A DNA stretch of 5,581 bases from positions 1 through 5,581 of the forward strand of contig JALHNW010000145.1 in assembly GCA_022843345.1 (NCBI GenBank), written 5' to 3'. The stretch is from Rubritepida sp. (GTDB lineage Bacteria > Pseudomonadota > Alphaproteobacteria > Acetobacterales > Acetobacteraceae). Within the stretch, counting starts at the first letter, position 1; each line of letters opens with the position of its first letter. This document shows positions 1 through 5,581 of this stretch, piece after piece. The notes below the pieces were generated by a model. It was not told where the DNA came from. It was given only the letters and a program-made list of their open reading frames with translations, and did no database searches. Made by a program: the position numbers and the translations under genes.

Positions 1-539
1 GCGGCTGGGCGGCGCCGGTTCGCGCCGCCTCCCGCCATCGCGGGCCGTGGCCCACGCTGTCGGTCTGGCACGGCGCGGCGGACCGCACGGTGAACCCGCG
101 CAACGGCGCGGCGCTGGTGGAGCAATGGCTGGCGCTGCACGGCATCACCTGGGCGCCGCGCGCAGCCGAAGCGGTGGATGGCGCCCGCGTGCTGCGCTGG
201 CACGGCGCGGACGGCACCCCGGTGGTGGAAAGCTGGGTCATCCCGGGGCTGGACCACGCGGCCCCGATCGGCCCCGGCATGGCCGAGGCGCGGCAGCGGG
301 GCGGCATCGCGGCGCCGTTCATCCTGGACGCCGGCATCCATTCCACCTGGCACATCGCCGCCGGCTGGGGGCTGGCGGACCGCGCGCGGGTGGTGGAGGA
401 CATCCGGCCCGCGGCGGCGGCTACCGGCGGGGCGCCCGGTACGGCCACGCCGCCCTCCGCCATGCCCGCGCCGATGGACTGGGCGCGGATGTCGCCCACG
501 GAGGTGATCGAGACGGCCATGCGGCTGGCGAAGGGGTGA
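1..539 (+). CDS. PHB depolymerase family esterase, C-terminal part (5'-truncated)
   Basis: This is the end of an alpha/beta-hydrolase of the Esterase_phb (PHB depolymerase / acetylxylan-esterase-like) family, which hydrolyses ester bonds in polyhydroxyalkanoates or similar substrates. The frame is open from base 3, giving 178 visible residues and a TGA stop at 537-539. The segment PTLSVWHGAADRTVNP, followed by a QW, is the family's hallmark around the catalytic Asp (codon 81-83). The His in GLDHAAP (codon 255-257) fits the catalytic His, and HSTWHIAAGWGL is the usual motif after it. A Pro/Ala-rich linker and a short helical tail ending IETAMRLAKG close the protein. The nucleophile Ser (GxSxG) and any signal peptide lie upstream, off the window, so cellular location cannot be judged. 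An internal GTG at 90 opens a shorter frame but would cut off the Asp motif, so it is not the start. The gene converges on the oxidase operon and has no evident link to it. Confidence 0.88.
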   Translation, partial: GWAAPVRAASRHRGPWPTLSVWHGAADRTVNPRNGAALVEQWLALHGITWAPRAAEAVDGARVLRWHGADGTPVVESWVIPGLDHAAPIGPGMAEARQRGGIAAPFILDAGIHSTWHIAAGWGLADRARVVEDIRPAAAATGGAPGTATPPSAMPAPMDWARMSPTEVIETAMRLAKG

Positions 540-547
540 GCGCATAC

Positions 548-588
548 GGGCATGAGGCGTGTCCGCGCATCGTGCCCTCTCCCCTTTT
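548..588 (+). terminator. Possible intrinsic terminator after the esterase gene
   Basis: An 8-bp stem can form between GGGCATGA (548-555) and TCGTGCCC (570-577), with one G-U wobble. It starts 8 bases after the esterase stop. A short TTTT (585-588) follows, but 7 bases after the stem rather than directly, and the loop is long (14 nt). It is therefore a weak candidate on the plus strand. The other strand shows no T-tract after it. Confidence 0.3.
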
Positions 589-590
589 CC

Positions 591-623
591 GGGCCGTCCG
601 GACCCTACCGGGTCGCGCGGCCC
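591..623. terminator. GC-rich hairpin across the cox11 stop codon, possible bidirectional terminator
   Basis: Two nested stems are present: GGGCCG (591-596) with CGGCCC (618-623), and inside them GACCC (601-605) with GGGTC (610-614) around a 4-base loop. They are separated by a small internal loop. The structure spans the cox11 stop codon (605-607) and lies between convergent genes, where a shared transcription end would be expected. Neither side has a T-run, so a classical Rho-independent mechanism is not supported. It could instead act as an mRNA 3'-end stabiliser. Confidence 0.3.
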
Positions 624-1216
624 ACATGCGCGCCGGCATTGGCCATCGCTCCGCTGCGCTCGGCATCGGCCAGCGAGCGGAAGAAGGTGTAGTTCACCGT
701 GATGGTGCGGATGTCGCGCGTCTGCGGGTCGGTGGCGATGCGCGGGTCCACCCAGAAGGCGATCGGCATGTCCACCTGCTGGCCGGGGGCCAGGGTCTGC
801 TCCTCGAAGCAGAAGCAGGCGACCTTGTGGAAGTAGCGGCCGACGATGTCGGGCGTCACGTTGTAGGTGCTGATGCCGGTGACCGGCGCATCGGCCGTGT
901 TGCGCGCGGTGTAGAAGGCCAGCGCCTCCTCCCCCACCCGCAGCCGCATGGCGGGCTGCTGGGCCGCGAAGCGCCAGGGCAGGTTGGGCTGGGTGGCGGC
1001 GTTGAAGCGCACGGTCACCTGCGCCTCGCCCGCCGCGGCGGGCGCTGCCTGGCCGATCATCGGCGTGCCGCCGAAGCCCGTCACCTTGCAGAACAGGTCG
1101 TAGAGCGGCACGGAGGCGTAGGCGAGGCCGACCATGCCGACGACGACGCCGGCCACGCCGCCCAGCATGCGGCGGTTGCGGCGGTTCAGCGCGGCGGGGT
1201 CGGTGCGGTTGCTCAT
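605..1216 (-). CDS. ctaG: Cytochrome c oxidase assembly protein CtaG/Cox11
   Basis: This is the copper chaperone that delivers Cu(I) to the CuB site of subunit I; it acts on the periplasmic face of the inner membrane. The protein has 203 residues, normal for bacterial Cox11. A basic N-terminus (RRNRR, 12-16) is followed by one membrane segment (about 18-38), then VPLYDLFCKVTGFGGT with Cys43, and the diagnostic CFCF motif with copper ligands Cys134 and Cys136. The rest is the immunoglobulin-like soluble domain, including PIAFWVDP (151-158) and the late VNYTFF strand. The start ATG (1214-1216) lies 31 bp after the small CoxF-like gene. No clear Shine-Dalgarno sequence precedes it, so translation may depend on the upstream gene. 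It is the last gene of the oxidase run on this strand. ctaE, often the next gene, is not present; an esterase gene converges instead. Confidence 0.97.
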   Translation of the reverse strand: MSNRTDPAALNRRNRRMLGGVAGVVVGMVGLAYASVPLYDLFCKVTGFGGTPMIGQAAPAAAGEAQVTVRFNAATQPNLPWRFAAQQPAMRLRVGEEALAFYTARNTADAPVTGISTYNVTPDIVGRYFHKVACFCFEEQTLAPGQQVDMPIAFWVDPRIATDPQTRDIRTITVNYTFFRSLADAERSGAMANAGAHVGRATR

Positions 1217-1247
1217 GGCATGGAGGTGCGTGCGCGGGGCCGGAACG

Positions 1248-1376
1248 TCAACCGCGCAGCAGCCGCGCGACCGAGATGAGGTAGAACAGCACGACGAGGC
1301 CGGCGAGCGCGCCCATGATGGCCCAGTTGCGGGCCCGGCGGCGCTTGGCGAAGACCTGCTCCTCCTCCGGCGTCAT
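1248..1376 (-). CDS. coxF: CoxF-like small membrane protein of the oxidase operon
   Basis: This is a 42-residue protein with an acidic start (MTPEEEQ), a basic patch (KRRRAR, 11-16), and one hydrophobic segment (about 19-37, AIMGALAGLVVLFYLISVA) ending in RLLRG. The charge pattern predicts a cytoplasmic N-terminus and a single transmembrane helix. Small proteins of this shape sit between ctaB and ctaG in many alphaproteobacterial oxidase operons and are annotated CoxF; their role is not well defined, probably in assembly. The start chosen is the ATG at 1374-1376, which overlaps the ctaB TGA as ATGA, the usual sign of coupled translation. A longer in-frame reading beginning at 1448 lies wholly inside ctaB and is unlikely. 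Identity rests on position, size and the RRR-RN-TM pattern rather than on catalytic residues. Confidence 0.8.
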   Translation of the reverse strand: MTPEEEQVFAKRRRARNWAIMGALAGLVVLFYLISVARLLRG

Positions 1377-2317
1377 GCGAGCAGCAGGCGGTCGAGCGCC
1401 AGCGCGCCCAGCAGGGCGAAGAGATAGGTGATGGAGTAGCGGAAGCACGCCTTGGCCGGCGCGTCGCCCGTCAGCGAGACGCCGGCCGCGTCCTGCGCGT
1501 CGCGCCAGGTGCGCCAGGCGTGGCGCAGGAAGCCCGCGCCCAGCAGCGCGGCGACGGCGCCGTAGGCGATGGTGGAGAAGCCCATGAGCCAGGGCGCGAG
1601 CGTCAGCGGCACCAGCAGCACGGTGTAGAGCACGACCTGGCGCCGCGTCTCGCGCGCGCCGGCCACCACGGGCAGCATGGGCACGCCCGCGCGCTTGTAG
1701 TCGTCATGCGCCCACAGCGAGAGCGCCCAGAAATGCGGGGGCGTCCACATGAAGATGATGGCGAAGAGCACCAGCGGCAGCGCCTCGACCGAGCCGGTCA
1801 CCGCCACCCAGCCGATGAGCGGCGGGAAGGCGCCGGCTGCGCCGCCGATGACGATGTTCTGCGGCGTGCGGCGCTTCAGCCAGGCCGTGTAGATCACGAC
1901 GTAGAAGAAGATGGAGAAGGCGAGCACGCCGGCGGCGAGCCAGTTCGTCGCCAGCCCCATCAGCGCGACCGAGCCCACGGCCAGCACCACGCCATAGGCC
2001 AGCGCGCCGTCGGCCGAGATGCGGCCGGTGACGATGGGCCGCTTCATCGTGCGGCGCATCACCGCGTCGATGTCGCGGTCGTACCACATGTTGATGGCGC
2101 CCGCCGCACCGGCGGCCAGGGTGATGCACAGGATGGCGGTGACGGCCAGGATGGGGTGGATCGGCCCCGGCGCCACCAGCAGCCCGATGAGGCCGGAGAA
2201 CACCACCAGCGACAGCACGCGCGGCTTGAGCAGCGCGATCCAGTCGCGCGGCTCGGAGCCTGCAAGGTCGAAGGGGGCTTGCGCCCCCTTCGTGTCGTGG
2301 ATCGCGCTGTCGCTCAT
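1373..2317 (-). CDS. ctaB: Protoheme IX farnesyltransferase (heme O synthase) CtaB/Cox10
   Basis: This integral membrane UbiA-family prenyltransferase attaches a farnesyl group to protoheme IX to make heme O, the precursor of the heme A used by CtaD. The protein has 314 residues, typical for the family. LLKPRVLSLVVF (29-40) opens the first helix. The first Asp-rich motif is NMWYDRDID (76-84), followed by MKRP (91-94). The second conserved block is YTAWLKRRTPQNIVIGG (143-159), then MWTPPHFWALSLW (190-202) and DDYKRAGVPMLP (205-216). About nine hydrophobic helices are visible. The ATG (2315-2317) follows the ctaD stop by 4 bp, with no Shine-Dalgarno sequence visible, so translational coupling to ctaD is likely. 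The first 20 or so residues are a variable extension, and codons for about residues 9-16 form a perfect hairpin (2269-2292), listed separately. Confidence 0.98.
   Translation of the reverse strand: MSDSAIHDTKGAQAPFDLAGSEPRDWIALLKPRVLSLVVFSGLIGLLVAPGPIHPILAVTAILCITLAAGAAGAINMWYDRDIDAVMRRTMKRPIVTGRISADGALAYGVVLAVGSVALMGLATNWLAAGVLAFSIFFYVVIYTAWLKRRTPQNIVIGGAAGAFPPLIGWVAVTGSVEALPLVLFAIIFMWTPPHFWALSLWAHDDYKRAGVPMLPVVAGARETRRQVVLYTVLLVPLTLAPWLMGFSTIAYGAVAALLGAGFLRHAWRTWRDAQDAAGVSLTGDAPAKACFRYSITYLFALLGALALDRLLLA
2269..2292 (-). repeat. Perfect 10-bp inverted repeat with GCAA tetraloop inside ctaB
   Basis: CGAAGGGGGC (2269-2278) and GCCCCCTTCG (2283-2292) are exact reverse complements separated by four bases. 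In the ctaB mRNA the loop reads GCAA, a GNRA tetraloop closed by a C-G pair, which makes a very stable hairpin. It begins 26 nt into ctaB, just after the ctaD-ctaB junction, and encodes part of the variable N-terminal tail (KGAQAPF). No T-tract follows, so it is not a standard terminator. It may be a copy of a dispersed palindromic element or an mRNA-processing or stability structure. Confidence 0.75.
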
Positions 2318-2321
2318 GGGG

Positions 2322-4821
<2,500 letters not shown>

Positions 4822-4910
4822 GCCATGTACCCCGCGAAAGCCGCGCGACGCCCCCTCTGGCCGCCGCCCGCGCGCACGGGACCCATTTCCGGCCCCGGCG
4901 CCCTGCCGGA

Positions 4911-4939
4911 CATTAGGGGCAGATCGGCCGTTCAACAAG
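4911..4939 (-). promoter_or_regulatory. Weak promoter candidate for ctaC
   Basis: On the minus strand, CTTGTT (4934-4939) and CTAATG (4911-4916) are 17 bases apart. They partly match the alphaproteobacterial housekeeping pattern CTTGAC-N17-CTATAT: the first four bases of the -35 and three of the -10 agree. This would start transcription near 4904 and leave a leader of about 80 nt. The match is modest and other starts are possible. Confidence 0.3.
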
Positions 4940-4955
4940 CCCGCGGCCCGCCGCA

Positions 4956-4969
4956 TTGAGGCGGATCAA
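4956..4969. promoter_or_regulatory. FNR/FixK/Anr-type box upstream of ctaC
   Basis: TTGAGGCGGATCAA (TTGAT-N4-CTCAA on the minus strand) matches 9 of the 10 defined bases of the TTGAT-N4-ATCAA site bound by FNR, Anr and FixK regulators. It lies 15 bp past the arsR stop. Its centre is about 58 bases before the start implied by the candidate promoter, close to a class I activator position, though a repressing role is also possible. Oxygen-responsive control of a terminal oxidase is biologically reasonable. Confidence 0.5.
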
Positions 4970-4983
4970 GCCTTTCGGACGTG

Positions 4984-5310
4984 TCACGCGCTGGGCTCGA
5001 TCTCCGCTTCCGGAACGTCCTCGGCCACGTGGTCCGCCATGTCGGTCAGCATGGAGCGGATGTGCGGGTCGCCCACCACGTAGAACACCATCCGCCCGCG
5101 CCGGTCGGCGTTCAGCAGCCGCGCCGCGCGCAGCAGCCGCAGGTGGTGCGACACCAGCGAGGCGGAGATGCCCAGCGCCTCGGCCATCGCACCCACGCTC
5201 ACCGGCGCGTCCAGGCAGGCGAGGATGATCTTCAGCCGCGTCGGGTCGCTCATCAGGCGGAACATCTCCGCCAGCTCGACCACCTCGTCCTCGTTGATGC
5301 GAACCGCCAT
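4984..5310 (-). CDS. ArsR/SmtB-family metal-sensing repressor with an alpha-5 zinc-type site
   Basis: This 108-residue winged-helix repressor is expected to bind DNA as a dimer and release it on binding metal. MFRLMSDPTRLKIILACL (17-33) is the family's opening helix pair. The helix-turn-helix runs over about 38-66, with SHHLRLLRAARLL as recognition helix and follow-on, and RRGRMVFYVV (70-79) is the wing. In the last helix Asp81, His83, His94 and Glu97 reproduce the D-x-H-x10-H-x2-E pattern of the SmtB/CzrA alpha-5 site, which senses Zn(II) (also Co(II)). The alpha-3 cysteine motif of arsenic/cadmium sensors (ELCVCD) is absent. The ATG at 5308-5310 is preferred; a TTG at 5376 would add 22 unconserved residues. 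GAAG lies 8 nt upstream. It diverges from a metal ABC transporter gene, its likely target, and may repress itself. It lies upstream of ctaC on the same strand, but I see no functional tie. Confidence 0.92.
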   Translation of the reverse strand: MAVRINEDEVVELAEMFRLMSDPTRLKIILACLDAPVSVGAMAEALGISASLVSHHLRLLRAARLLNADRRGRMVFYVVGDPHIRSMLTDMADHVAEDVPEAEIEPSA

Positions 5311-5312
5311 GG

Positions 5313-5368
5313 GGCAAGCTTCGCCCGCCGCTCCCCTTGACGCAAGGCGGCGCAGGGCCAAGCTTGCC
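5313..5368. repeat. 9-bp inverted repeat in the arsR leader
   Basis: GGCAAGCTT (5313-5321) and AAGCTTGCC (5360-5368) are exact reverse complements. Between them lies a smaller stem, CCTTG-acg-CAAGG (5335-5347). In the arsR mRNA the arm nearer the gene ends 2 nt before the start codon and covers the weak Shine-Dalgarno GAAG. A competing stem, GCTTG (5362-5366) with CAAGC (5374-5378), would use part of the same arm. It could be an operator or an RNA structure. Confidence 0.45.
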
Positions 5369-5378
5369 AAGGACAAGC

Positions 5379-5404
5379 CATTGAAAACATTGGATCATTG
5401 AAGA
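5379..5404. promoter_or_regulatory. AT-rich triple CATTG repeat, candidate operator/promoter of the divergent pair
   Basis: CATTG occurs three times in tandem, at 5379-5383, 5388-5392 and 5396-5400, with spacings of 9 and 8 bases. This is the most AT-rich piece of the window and sits directly before the transporter start codon. TGAA tetramers, the core of known SmtB/CzrA operators, occur at 5382, 5399 and 5407, but no matching TTCA arms are present. No convincing -35/-10 pair was found on either strand. Confidence 0.4.
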
Positions 5405-5405
5405 C

Positions 5406-5581
5406 GTGAACACCTGTAGAGGCGTCGGCCGCCGCGCGCTGGCCGGGATGGTCCTCGCCGCGCCGGCCTTGGCGCAGCCGGCCCGCCCCCTCGTCGTCGC
5501 CACCACGGCGATGGTGGCGGAGCTGGCGCGCGGCGTGGGCGGCGACGCCTTCGCCGTGGAATCCCTGATGGGCGAGGGGGT
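5406..5581 (+). CDS. Metal (zinc/manganese) ABC transporter substrate-binding protein, N-terminus (3'-truncated)
   Basis: This is the start of a periplasmic cluster A-I solute-binding protein (ZnuA/TroA/MntC type) that captures Zn(II) or Mn(II) and hands it to an ABC importer. Fifty-eight residues are visible. A signal peptide (1-23) contains Arg9-Arg10 and a hydrophobic stretch ending APALA before Gln24; the GRRALAG start hints at Tat export, and no lipobox Cys is seen. The mature part begins LVVATTAMVAELARGVGGDA and reaches LMGEGV, the family's first strand, helix and the loop just before the DPH motif, whose His would be the first metal ligand and lies beyond the window. The start is the GTG at 5406; an in-frame TGA at 5382-5384 limits any extension, and only weak SD-like bases (GGAT, 5392-5395) precede it. 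It diverges from the ArsR-type gene. Zinc versus manganese cannot be decided from this fragment. Confidence 0.88.
   Translation, partial: MNTCRGVGRRALAGMVLAAPALAQPARPLVVATTAMVAELARGVGGDAFAVESLMGEG

Larger units (their letters stand above)
4822..4983. other. Leader and promoter region of the oxidase operon
   Basis: These 162 bp lie between the arsR stop and the ctaC start, both on the minus strand. The part near arsR holds an FNR/FixK-like box and a weak promoter candidate (listed separately). The part near ctaC (about 4822-4905) is very GC-rich and would be an untranslated leader if the candidate promoter is right. I see no T-tailed terminator after arsR, so read-through from arsR cannot be excluded. 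Confidence 0.6.

Noticed and set aside
47..1279. A 410-codon open frame on the plus strand across the esterase, junction and cox11
   Set aside because: It crosses two real genes in the wrong frame and encodes Arg/Gly/His-rich sequence without recognisable motifs.
4941..4980. A terminator after arsR (GCGG/CCGC and AGGC/GCCT short stems)
   Set aside because: The stems are only 4 bp and no T-tract follows; GC-rich sequence gives such stems by chance.
5336..5341. CTTGAC on the plus strand, a perfect alphaproteobacterial -35 element, as the transporter promoter
   Set aside because: No plausible -10 lies 16-18 bases downstream (the bases there read CAAGCT), and the hexamer is part of a small inverted repeat.
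5311..5376. A 22-residue N-terminal extension of the ArsR-type protein from a TTG codon
   Set aside because: The added residues do not resemble the family, the codon is a rare start, and the stretch contains the inverted repeats of the leader. The ATG at 5310 gives a normal family length.
4913..5506. A 197-codon minus-strand frame overlapping arsR and the transporter gene
   Set aside because: It overlaps arsR out of frame and runs antisense through the transporter start; there is no coherent domain.

Overview
The window is a GC-rich stretch from an alphaproteobacterium. The protein sequences and the cytochrome oxidase gene order suggest an Acetobacteraceae or other Rhodospirillales organism (Roseomonas-like). 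That assignment is an impression from sequence style, not a search result.

Layout from left to right: (1) 1-539, plus strand: the C-terminal half of a PHB-depolymerase-type esterase whose start lies off the window. (2) 540-604: a short convergent junction with two possible hairpins. (3) 605-4821, minus strand: a compact cytochrome c oxidase (aa3 type) operon, transcribed right to left in the order ctaC (CuA subunit II), ctaD (catalytic subunit I), ctaB (heme O synthase), a 42-residue CoxF-like membrane protein, and ctaG/cox11 (copper delivery to CuB). Gaps within it range from a 4-bp overlap to 34 bp. (4) 4822-4983: the leader of that operon, with a near-consensus FNR/FixK-type box and a weak promoter candidate. 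(5) 4984-5310, minus strand: an ArsR/SmtB-family repressor carrying a complete SmtB/CzrA-type alpha-5 metal site. (6) 5311-5405: a divergent intergenic region with an AT-rich triple CATTG repeat and nested inverted repeats. (7) 5406-5581, plus strand: the N-terminus of a zinc/manganese ABC transporter substrate-binding protein that runs off the end.

The oxidase genes form one functional unit. CtaB makes heme O for conversion to heme A, Cox11 loads CuB into CtaD, and CtaC carries CuA and accepts electrons from cytochrome c. Subunit III (ctaE), often found just after cox11 in alphaproteobacteria, is absent here because the esterase gene converges instead. The right-hand end is a separate metal-homeostasis module.

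There is no clear sign of a wholly new system. The points most worth checking are: loss of both carboxylate ligands of the oxidase Mg/Mn site in two different subunits; a zinc-sensor-type repressor divergent from an uptake transporter; an FNR-like box before ctaC; and a perfect GCAA-tetraloop hairpin inside the start of ctaB.
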